This document shows, in pieces, positions 35,041-44,760 of a stretch of 64,000 nt of DNA. The DNA comes from Holtermannia corniformis (Eukaryota; Basidiomycota; Tremellomycetes; Holtermanniales). The translations under genes and the position numbers were made by a program. The stretch covers positions 246,050 to 310,049 of the forward strand of contig BCIJ01000013.1 of the NCBI GenBank assembly GCA_001599935.1, given 5' to 3'. Each line of letters starts with the position of its first letter. Within the stretch, counting starts at the first letter, position 1. The notes under the pieces were generated by a model. That model had not been told where the DNA came from, did not search any database, and saw nothing but the letters and a program-made list of their open reading frames with translations.

Positions 35041-36256
35041 ATGACTGTCGCCGCCTCGTCCTCGTCCTCTGCCGCCCGGCCTTCGTCGTCGTCACCGTCG
35101 ACGAGTCGCAAAGCGGCCAAAGCCAGTGCGTCTGCGTCTGCGCCGTCTTCGGGACGGTCGAGCTCGAGCCGCTCGGACCCTTTCTATGGGCATGAAGAAA
35201 CGGCCGTGCTCGCGGCTCGCTTTGTAAGTTTGCGTGGTGTGTGCAGATGTGCATCGACTGACGGTCTGTTAGATCACCTCGCTGTTCGCGTGCCCAAACA
35301 TTCCAACGTCGACGATGCCCAACGCGCCCACGCCGACGCTCGCGCACTTTGTCGCGTACTCTCTGCATCGGACGCGGCTGCCGTCGATAGTGACGTTTGC
35401 GGCATTGCTGCTCCTTCAACGTCTCAAGACTCGGTTCCCCGCCGCCCGCGGCTCGTCTGGCCACCGGCTCTTCATCTCGGCCTTTATGATCTCGAGCAAG
35501 TTTATCTGCGACGACACGTACTCGAACCAGTCGTGGGGCGTGGTCGCGCAAAAGATGTTTGCGCTCAAAGAGATCAACCAGATGGAGCGTGAAATGTGCG
35601 GCTACCTCGAGTGGTCGCTCAACGTGGACGGCCAAGAGGTTGCCGAGTTTGAGACGCGCATCCGCCGCGAGTTTGGCCCAAAGGCCGTCGCGTCGTCTTC
35701 CTCGTCTTCTTCCTCGTCGTCGCCCACATACGCGGCTGCGCCTACTGTGCCGCACCTCTCGACCGTGGCCGCCGCCGCTTCGTACCCATCGCCCGAGACG
35801 ACGCCGGACCCCACGAACGGTTCGAGCTCGCGCGCGCACCCAGATCGACCGATCCGCCCAGTTCCGTCACCGCACCGGCCAGCACGCATCAGTGCTGGCG
35901 CCGTGACCAAGTCGACCGCTGCGTCTGCGTACATCTCGCCTCCTCTGTCCCCTTCGGCCTCGACGTCGGCTAGCCATCGCGCGTCCCAGTACCCGCGGCC
36001 GTCGCATACCCACCTGTCGCCCAACGACTCGATGCCAACGAGTGCGAGCTCGTCACTTGTCTCGTCCCCGGCGAGCGATAACTGCCGCACCCCGAGCCCG
36101 GTCGCCGTCACCAACGCAGGCCCGCCGCACCCGTACCTCGCGCGCAAACCGGTCGAATCGAGCGTCAGCACGGGCAGCAGCGCCAGCTCGGGCTACCACC
36201 GCTACAGCTCGGGCGCCGTCACCAGTCATGGCGGCTACGCCGTCGCCGGCTGGTAA
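35041..36256 (+). CDS. Pcl/Pho80-type cyclin
   Basis: Cyclins of this group activate the Pho85/Cdk5-type kinase in G1 and in phosphate or morphogenesis control. Two exons, 35041-35223 and 35273-36256, encode 388 residues. The N-terminal 50 residues are Ser/Ala-rich. The cyclin box reads FITSLFACPNIPTST, LAHFVAYSLHRTRLPSIVTF, ALLLLQRLKTRFPA, HRLFISAFMISSKFICDDTY, SNQSWGVVAQKMFALKEINQ and MEREMCGYLEWSLNVDGQEV, all typical of Pcl1/2-like cyclins. The C-terminal 200 residues are a Ser/Pro-rich, probably disordered and phosphorylated tail ending GGYAVAGW. The box is clear; the exact partner kinase is inferred. Confidence 0.87.
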
Positions 36257-36840
36257 CTCTACTCTCTTCCCACTCATTGTCCACTCATTCATCGACTCGT
36301 ACTGTTTTCGCAAACCCATTGATCATCCCACACCACGCTACGCTGTGCCATCCGACCTGTGTCCTGTCGTGTATTATTGTACCCCTACACCGTCTGTCCC
36401 CATGTGAAATGCAACGCAATCCCAGTGTCCCGATCCTTCCGGCCTGTTCAGTGTTCACTCGACTCCACTCCTGGTCTGTCGGGGAGGCGTTGTGCGATCC
36501 CGCCACGGCGCTTGGCGCTTGGTGCTGGTTTCGGGTGTGATGGCAGCGTCGTGCGTCCGACGGCGTGGAGCGCCCGTGCCGGCCGCGGCGGGGTTATCCG
36601 GTCGAGGGATCGGGCCGAAGTTGGTGCCGATTCTGGGGTTGGCACCGGTGCGGTGTTTCGGCGTGGGGGTTGGTGTACTTCCTCTAATCAATCTGTCAAT
36701 GGGGTTTTCGGAGCCGAAGGAGGGGTTGGCGCAGGCACCACCAAATGACGTGTTCCGTGCAGCGAGACCCCAACGCAGTAACCCCCGTCGACGTCAGCTC
36801 GAAGGACCATCAGATCAAGCTTGCCCATCTCACCATCCCA
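36257..36840. other. Intergenic region, cyclin 3' end to SVF1
   Basis: There are 584 bases between two plus-strand genes. The frame at 36492-36968 overlaps the first SVF1 exon and shows no resemblance to a family. I see only a terminator or promoter region here. Confidence 0.5.
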
Positions 36841-38451
36841 ATGTCCTGGTTCTCGTCAGTCCCACTCTGTCTCTTCACTGCCACCACTCACATCCCACAG
36901 CGTACAAGACACGACCGCGCCCAACTTCCATCCCGTCACGTCCAGCTCGAGTGGCTGGGGGAAACTGACGGACAAGGACACGGCGGTGTGTGGCGTGCTG
37001 GGCTGGCGATAGGGCTGATGGACGGATCAGTGGACGTGCGCAAACAACAAGGGGTTCCAGACCGAGACGCAGATTTGGTATTCCATCCTGGACGATGGCT
37101 CGTTCCTCATGGTCCAGGTCATCTGGAGCTACACCGGGTCGGTCTCGTCTTGTATCGAGCTCATGGCGTTGACGCGACGCAAAGCATCTTCCTCGTCCCC
37201 GCTCAGACGCAAATGACGTTCAAGCTGTACAACCCGCACACGCAAAAGACGGTCTGGCGCTCGTTGAACGCTACCGGGTGGAAAGTTGGCGCCGACGGCC
37301 GGTCCGTCAAGACGAACGAGTTTGTAAGTGGGCGCACGGCGGTGATACCGGTGCTGATGCGCTCGGCTCGTAGGAGATCAAGCACTCTGGCTCGGCCGCC
37401 GAAGAGGAAGTGTACACCATCACGGGCTCGCTCGACAAGACGGTGCAGCTCAGCTTGACGTTTACGAGACCGGCGTCTGCGCCCGGCTGCAAGCTCGGGG
37501 ACGGAGCTGACGGAGGGTTCTCGACCTTTGGCAAGGACAAGACGGAGGGCTTGGTCGTGCAGTGCGTCGCGTGCGCTGAGGTGGCCCAGCTGACGCACCC
37601 AGCCGCTTCCACCCGCTCGTCAAGTCGGCAGGCAGTATCGTTGTCGATGGCGCCGTCGTCGACGCAAAGGGTGAAGCAATGTTTGTTGGTGCGATCCAGG
37701 GCATGCGACCGGATACGGTCCGTAGGCGCCGAGCACGGCAACGCGGCAGTGCTGACGGCCCAGGTTGCGTCCCGGTGGAACTTTGCCTTTTTCACGACGG
37801 GTGGCGGCAACGCCGAAGACGAGCAGTTTGGCAGTGTGCGCGCCGTCATGATGGAGTTTGAGACGACGGTGCGTGGCCGAGATTGATTGACGCGCGACTG
37901 CCACTGACACACCTAGGACGCTCACGGCCCGAAAGGCCCCAAATCCGGTCGGACAAAGGCCACGGTCGGCGCCGTCTACTCTTCAAAGTCTGCTCAACCG
38001 CTCGCTGTTGTCGGTCAGACCGTGTGCTCAGCTGGCCCGGAGGCCTACCCGTCCCCGACCGCCGACCGGGTCTCTGCCACGCACGTCGGGTCTGCAAAAG
38101 ACCCGTTTACGAGCTACAGTGCACCGCTTGGCCTTGCGTTCTCATGGGAGGGCGTTGAGGCCGGCGTCAAGGCCGAGACCGAGGTCGCGGCCGGGCTCGA
38201 CGTGGGCAAGAACGGGCTGATGGAAAAGGTCGATGTCTTAGCCGAGATCCCGTTCTTTGTGAAAAAGGCATTGGCGGCAGTGACGGGCACCAAGCCTTAT
38301 ATCTACCAGGTTGGTTATGGTGCGCTTTAGGGGCATCGGGCTGATCACGATGCAGTACCTCAACCCGGCGACGCTCGATCTCAAGGTCAAGGACCAGTCG
38401 GCAGCCGTCAAGGGCTGGCTGTTTAGCGAGGCGACGTTTGTGTCCGAGTGA
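36841..38451 (+). CDS. SVF1: Svf1 family protein (survival factor, sphingolipid/ceramide transfer family)
   Basis: Svf1 has a tandem lipocalin-like fold, and yeast Svf1 supports survival under oxidative stress and moves ceramide from ER to Golgi. The first exon is tiny: the ATG at 36841 gives MSWFS, spliced to VQDTTAPNFHPVTSSSSGWG. Further exons give WTCANNKGFQTETQIWYSIL, DDGSFLMVQVIWSYTG, FLVPAQTQMTFKLYNPHTQK, TVWRSLNATGWKVGADGRSV, FNFAFFTT-like RWNFAFFTTGGG, and FEWEG-type SAPLGLAFSWEGVEAGVKAE. The end is GLITMQYLNPATLDLKVKDQ and GWLFSEATFVSE. The paired Trp-rich barrels and overall length match the family. I counted seven or more short introns. Confidence 0.85.
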
Positions 38452-38457
38452 TTCCCA

Positions 38458-38478
38458 CTCGCTCGCTCGCTCGCTCGC
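38458..38478 (+). repeat. Short GCTC microsatellite
   Basis: Five copies of a CGCT/GCTC unit follow directly after the SVF1 stop codon, in the 252-base gap before VAC8. A run of about nine cytosines lies further on, near 38617-38626. Confidence 0.7.
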
Positions 38479-38703
38479 CTGCCCTCGCGTCTCTGCATCC
38501 GCCAGTCTAGTGAATCATCTATAGTGCTGTTGGTCATGCCATGCTGTGCTCTGCTTTTGCCACTGTGCGATCCCAACCCCACCGCTTGTAACGCCGAAAC
38601 GCCGAGACCGGTTTAACCCCCCCCCTTCCGCTGGTGTTCCCAGTGATTGTGTTGTCGTGCGCGTTGCTTTGTTTCCCTTCTCGTTTCAACGTGTTCACTC
38701 GCA

Positions 38704-40985
38704 ATGGGCCAGATCTCGAGCTGCTGTCGGTACCACGCGCAGTGCTGGATGTGCAATCGAGCTGACGACGTACTCGACAGGCGGTCCCAGGCGAAAGCAC
38801 GCTTATGAGCCGCTGCTCCTCGAGACGGAACGTGAAGCCGTCGCCGATCTGTTACAGTACCTCGAGAGTCTGTCCCGCCTCGATCGCTCGACTCGACTCG
38901 TACTGATCCATCGCGCACAGACCGGACGACGACAAACTTCTTCACCGGGTCCCCTCTGGCCGCTCTGACCACGCTCTCGTTCTCGGACAATGTCGACTTG
39001 CAGCGCTCGGCCGCCCTCGCGTTTGCAGAGATCACAGAGAAGGAGGTCCGAGAGGTCGGCAGGGATACGCTCGATCCCGTGCTGTACCTGTTGACGAGCC
39101 ATGACAACGAGGTCCAGAGGGCCGCTAGTGCCGCCCTGGGCAACCTAGCCGTCAACGGTCAGTCTTCGACGTAAGGTTGTTGCGACTGCGAGGCTGATGA
39201 GCTGCAGCGGACAACAAGCTGTTGATCGTCTCGCTCGGCGGACTGGAACCGTTGATTCGACAGATGCTGAGCCCAAACGTCGAGGTGCAGTGCAACGCCG
39301 TCGGCTGCGTCACCAACCTTGCCACGCACGGTTCGCATCAATCGGCTTGCTTGACAAGCACGGAACGCTGATATGGCCGTCGCGTAGACGAGAACAAGAC
39401 GCAGATTGCGAAATCGGGCGCCCTCGTCCCGCTCACGAGGCTGGCAAAGTCAAAAGACATGCGCGTACAGCGCAACGCGACGGGCGCATTGTTGAATATG
39501 ACGCATTCCGGTGGGTTGGACGTTGTGCATGCCCGCGGCTGACGGGCGCACAGACGAGAACCGGCAGCAGCTCGTCAACGCTGGCGCGATCCCCGTCCTC
39601 GTCGGCCTGCTCAACTCGAACGATACCGACGTGCAGTACTATTGCACCACGGCGCTAAGTAACATTGCCGTTGACAGTGGGTCGTCTACGCTGCCATGTG
39701 GCCCGGCGCTGATGGCTTGCCAGGCGCGAACCGGAAAAAGTTGGCCCAGTCTGAACCCAAGCTCGTGCAGAGCCTGGTTGCTCTTATGGATAGCCAGAGC
39801 CTCAAAGTCCAATGCCAGGCTGCGCTCGCCCTCCGTAACCTCGCCAGCGATGGTATGTCCACTAGCAGTATAGGTGTAGAACACTCACACCCTGCAGAGA
39901 AATACCAGCTCGAGATCGTCAAGGCCGAAGGGCTCAAGCCGCTCCTCCGCCTCCTCCACTCATCCTACCTCCCCCTCATCCTCTCTGCCGCTGCCTGCGT
40001 CCGCAACGTCTCGATCCACCCGTCAAACGAGTCGCCCATCATCGACTCTGGTTTCCTCCAGCCTCTGATCGAGCTCTTGTCATTCGACGAGAACGAAGAG
40101 GTTCAGTGCCACGCCATCTCGACGCTCCGGAACCTCGCAGCGAGCAGTGAGCGGAACAAGGGTGCGATTGTCGAGGCAGGCGCGGTCGAGCGGATCAAGG
40201 AGTTGGTTCTCGGTGTTCCGTTGACGGTTCAGAGCGAGATGACGGCTTGTGTCGCCGTTCTAGCCCTCAGTGGTACGTCCCCGGTCTGCCTCAACGTCGA
40301 CCGTGGCTGATGGCTTAGACGACCTCAAGCCGCAGTTGCTCGAGATGGGCATCTGCGAGGTCTTGATCCCTCTCACAAACTCGGCCAGCGTCGAGGTCCA
40401 GGGTAACAGTGCGGCTGCTTTGGGCAACCTGTCTTCAAAAGGTGTGTTGCGCTGTGGTCAAGTCACGCCTCGACTGACCCACCTCAGCGTCCGAGGACTA
40501 TGCGCCATTCAACGACGTCTGGAACAAGCCTGAAGGCGGGCTGCACGCGTACCTCGTCCGTTTCCTCAGCAGCTCGGATACCACGTTCCAGCACATTGCC
40601 GTCTGGGTCCGTCGCGACCATCTCACTCAACGCTCGTCACGCTAACGCATTCCAGACAATCGTTCAGCTGCTCGAAGCCGAAGACGACGAGCTCACAAAC
40701 AACATTCGGTCCTCTCCGATCCTCATCTCCTCCATCCGCGGTCTAGCCTCTTCACCCCCGGCGTCCCGCTCGGGCGCCGGCGATTCCCCGTCCCGACCTT
40801 CAGACGACGAATACGACGATGAAGACGGGCCCGTGGACGGTGAAGGCGAGGGCGAGATTGCAAGCCTCGCACGAAGGATCCTCGATCTCACAGAGAGCGC
40901 GGGCGGTGAGGGTTCAGGCCAGGACGCGGCGTTGCGCGCTAGCGTTCACCAGGCTCTCAACACCTCTGGCCAGCGGGATTACTAG
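38704..40985 (+). CDS. VAC8: Vac8-type armadillo-repeat vacuolar membrane protein
   Basis: Vac8 is a lipid-anchored armadillo scaffold on the vacuole for inheritance, fusion and nucleus-vacuole junctions. A 22-base first exon (38704-38725) is joined to 38781 and gives [18 protein letters not shown], with Gly2 for N-myristoylation and a Cys pair for palmitoylation, then [18 protein letters not shown]. About ten armadillo repeats follow, for example [88 protein letters not shown] and [16 protein letters not shown]. The C-terminus is longer than the repeat block, acidic ([19 protein letters not shown]) and ends [10 protein letters not shown]. About nine introns. Identification is firm. Confidence 0.95.
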
Positions 40986-41127
40986 CGGCGGGCGGGGGCA
41001 GGTCGTGGATGTTTGTACCGAGTTTTAATGTCTGGGCGATGCAATGACCTCATGAGTTCTGCGCTGCGTCGCTGCATCTCTAATTGTGCCAACACGTCGT
41101 TATGTACAATGATTGCCGTGCCGCAGC

Positions 41128-44065
41128 CTACGACCGATTCCCCATCATCCTCGAGAACGCATTCGGCACCTTGGCTTTGCTCGGTGCGGCAGGCTTGGAC
41201 GCTCTCGCCGCTGCCGTGGGTGCTGAGCCACCATTCAAGCACCGGTCAACATGCGCATTCACCGCCTCGTTACTGGTCCCAGCCCCGAGTGCCTTGTCGC
41301 AGATGGGGCACACAGGACCAAGCAGGTGCGCTGCGGGACGCTTGGTCGGACGATCCTCCAGGTCAGACGGCGAGCGCGCCGGGCTCGTCGGCACGAAATC
41401 TTCCTCGATCCAGTGCTCGTCGCCTTCATCGTCGTCGACGTCGACGTCCGAGATCGCGATGGCGAGATGTAGGCTGTCGTCGGTGTCGATCCCAGCACCG
41501 AGATCGACCTCTTCCACCGCGGACGAGTCGCTGTGCGTACGAGCAGATAGTCCGGGCTTGCTGACAGAGGATGCAGCGCTGCGCTTGCGCTTTGTCTGCT
41601 GCTTTTTTGTCTTGGGCGATGCAAAGTACTGTGACACGTTAGCGGGTCGTGTGAGGAGCAAGATCACCAACGTACGCTTTGGATGCTCGGATCTGGTTTG
41701 GTCAGATCTTTCAGTGTCGACATCCGGATACCGAGTAAGCGGATGCGCAGGGGTAACTCCTTGTCGAGCAGTTCTCGGGCGATCTACATGCGTGAGTTTA
41801 GTGACATCGAGTCGTCACGTACCGGCAAGATGTCCTCCGACTTTTGCACCCACTTGTTGATTGTCCGTGCTCGTGTGTACGCTACGTCTGACTCAGTCAC
41901 GGTACCGCCTGACCCGACAAATCGTACATTTGTAATCATGCGACTGCAGAATGGATCAGCTTGATCTTACTGCGACAGCCTAACCGACCTTGTACTTGAG
42001 CGTGATGCACCGCCCAGCATACTGCAGTTCCAACATGTCTTCCTCCAAGCTCGCCGCAATCTCCTCAAGTTTGGCAATGATGTCTTCGTCCTTGGACTTG
42101 TCGCGGAATGTCCTTGGATCGTACATCAGAACCTAGCGGGGTAAGCCGCACAGGGTGCAACTGACCGCTCAACACCGACACTCTTGCGGTTCTCCCGCTT
42201 GCCGGGCTCAACGACGTTTGAGGAGATGCCAAGATGGCACTGGCTGTTGATCGGGATGAGTGAAGAACCCGGTTGATGCGATGCCGACTTACAGCAGCCC
42301 CTGCAGTCCAAAGTTCATGATGGCTAGTGTCGCTCGATGGGTATAGATATCCGCGCATGTCTGGCATCGCATCAGTTCTGCGCCGAAGCCGAGGACCGTA
42401 CCGGGCGCACATAGATGCCAAGACCTTCAAGAAAGCGCTCGTTGACGCGCCCGATGCCTGGAATCTTCCTGTCACCGGCTCGTCAGCATGCACCTCGCCT
42501 CTTAGCGCTGCGACCCACCTGATCGGCAGCGTCTGCATAAACCGCCTGATTTCCCGGCCCTCAAACGTTAGTTCATATTGCCCGTTTGGTTTGTTGATAT
42601 CGGAGCAGATCTATAATTATCGATTAGTCTGGTATTAGAGCATAGGTGCCAAGCCCGACCTTTGCCAGCATGCGATTGGGCGCTATGCCCGCCGAGATCG
42701 TCAAGCGGGTTTTCGACTCGACAGCACTGCGGATCCGCGTGACGGTCTCGGACGCAGAGAGCGAATGTTGATTCATGTACGGGGTGATGCTGAGGGTGAT
42801 GAGGGTGGACACTCAATGGTAAAATCGGGGTGTACCTACTTGAGGTAGCCTTCGTCCATCCCCGCCATCATCAACGTCGGGTCGTACTGCATCACATCAG
42901 CATCCGTCTGATATGCCAAGGGGATACTGACCTCTTTCAGTACTTCGCGAACTTGTCGTGACACTTCCGAGTAGCGTTCAAAGTGCGGATCGACACTGGT
43001 CGACTTAGCTGACCGCGGGATCGACCAGCGAAGACTACTCACAAGATCAAGTGAGGACACAGTTTCTTCGCCACAAAGCCTGAAGCCGTCTCAGGTTCCA
43101 GCAGGACGTTGGTCTGGAATGTACGTACCGGCCATGCCGCTGCGAACGCCGAATTTACGGGCTTCATACTAACGTGGCACGTCAGTCAGCGTGTACCTCT
43201 TGTGACCTCTGGACACACCGAAGCCGTCGTTAACACACCCTTGCCGACGCCAAAACACTTTCCACGCAAACTTGGATCCCTGTCCGTCTCCACGGCAGCG
43301 TACTGTGAGGTGTCAACTATGACGAGCCTATGCGAGCGCGAGCATTGCGGTTTACTGACGAAAGCGTCCATGTCGACGTGTACTATGACTTTGCTGAGAT
43401 CACGCTGCGACTCGAGTTGTACGAGCTATCGATATATATCAAAGTGTGTACATTCAGTCTCGACAGGACATACGAGCTTGTCCGCATCCGCTTCGAGCTT
43501 GGCAATGTCGGCGTCTTTGAGCAAAGCATCTCGCTGCGTGTGAATGTCAGTCACAGTCAGTCAGAGCTTAGAGAGCGGACCCTAGCTTGCAGCTGAGCAA
43601 TCTTCTTGTTGAGCGCGGCATCCTTTTCGACTTGACGGTTGTAGAATCTGCATGGGTGGAATGTAAGCTATTGCGTGAGATGCGGGTATGAAAGACGTAC
43701 TTTGAGCCCTGCCATATGGTCAACAGGCGTCAAGACCTTCTGCTGACATTGCTTACCTTGCTAGCGTCGGCAATGATCCTGTTGATCTCTGATCACCGTT
43801 GCAACTCGTCAGTTCTTGTCGACCACGGCGGTTCCCAGCTCGATCCGCACCAGTCTGGTCTCGTTTCACGCCTGGTACGGTATCAATCAGTTTACGCTCT
43901 GCTCACGTCTTACTGTGGCTTACCAGCTTTCTCGACCGAAGCACCGGCCAACGACCTCTCAAAGTCTAGCCGAGCTTTCTCCTTGGCCGATGTGCTCGGA
44001 CCCGGGCCAGCGACGGCGGACTCTGGGACCGCCGACTGGACCGTAGCAGACACCTCCTGTGGCAT
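41128..44065 (-). CDS. DNA polymerase kappa (DinB family) with UBZ zinc finger
   Basis: Pol kappa is a Y-family polymerase that bypasses minor-groove lesions. The start ATG at 44063-44065 gives MPQEVSATVQSAVPESAVAG. Exons give VDMDAFYAAVETDRDPSLRG (first catalytic acid), CFGVGKGVLTTAS, MAGMDEGYLNITPYMNQ (second catalytic pair Asp-Glu), SAVESKTRLTISAGIAPNRM, LAKICSDINKPNGQYEL, RFMQTLPIRKIPGIGRVNER (helix-hairpin-helix), GLQGLLSCHLGISSNVVEPG, KRENRKSVGVERTFRD and ELLDKELPLRIRMLGIRMST. The C-terminus is acidic and has one UBZ-like finger (CPICDKALGAG then NEAVNAHVDRC, ligands C-C-H-C) for ubiquitinated PCNA. It ends SRMMGNRS at 41128. More than ten introns, some joins approximate. Confidence 0.88.
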
Positions 44066-44261
44066 ACTTGGGTAGCTCTACGCCTGCTCTTGGGCTTGCC
44101 GTGCCGTGACGGTGGTTGATCTGATGCTTGTCAATATTGATGAGACGCGACTGCACGTGAAAGTGTCTGTGCGCAACGGAGTCAGTCTATACTCTGGTCG
44201 GGTGAGCGTCTCGCAAGGTGTATCCCTAGATGGTTATGTATGCTCTTTGCAGGACTGGCTA

Positions 44262-44621
44262 CTAGTACACGAGGAACACTGCTGTGAGTGAGCTGACGAA
44301 GATGAAGAAAGTCAGTGCTGGAATACTGCCCGGTCATACTGCGCTTGCTGGCTGATAGCCAAGTGACTGGCAAGCGTCAACGATTGGAATGAGCAACTGC
44401 ACTGTGACTGACCGGTACATGAGGAGGTGTATGACTAGGTCAGAGTATGTGATACATCTTACCTCGTAGTCGATCGCGAAAGTAGGAAACATCGCGGCCG
44501 CTCGAGTCTTGCCTGGTTGTTGATTCGTGCAGCCACATTGCATAGTCCGACTCTGATCAGACAGCATGAGATGCAGCTCGTTAGGCTCTGACCGTGCTCC
44601 CCGCTCGTAGTCCTCGGCCAT
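44262..44621 (-). CDS. Possible small tail-anchored membrane protein
   Basis: An in-frame start at 44621 reads MAEDYERGARSEPNELHL, and 90-150 bases further on consensus introns appear (donor GTAAGATG near 44461, branch CTAAC near 44590). Near the end a strongly hydrophobic piece, LTFFIFVSSLTAVFLVY, is followed at once by a TAG (44262-44264), as in a C-terminal membrane anchor. I cannot find a single splice pattern that joins all parts without doubt, and no family is recognisable. It sits upstream of the polymerase gene on the same strand. Treat as a candidate gene. Confidence 0.3.
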
Positions 44622-44760
44622 AATCTGCTCAGGTGTGAGTGTACGCTGTATGCAGTCTGCAGGCGCCACCGACAGTTGCCACCCGCTTTCCTCACTCTGC
44701 AGCAACAACCCCTACCCACGCTGTGCACCACTGACAGCTACAACAGTGCAGACAGCGGTT

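Noticed and set aside
34444..35592. A 382-codon plus-strand frame overlapping the cyclin
   Set aside because: It runs through the two cyclin exons and the intron in a different frame, and its residues are Arg/Ser/Ala-rich without family signal.
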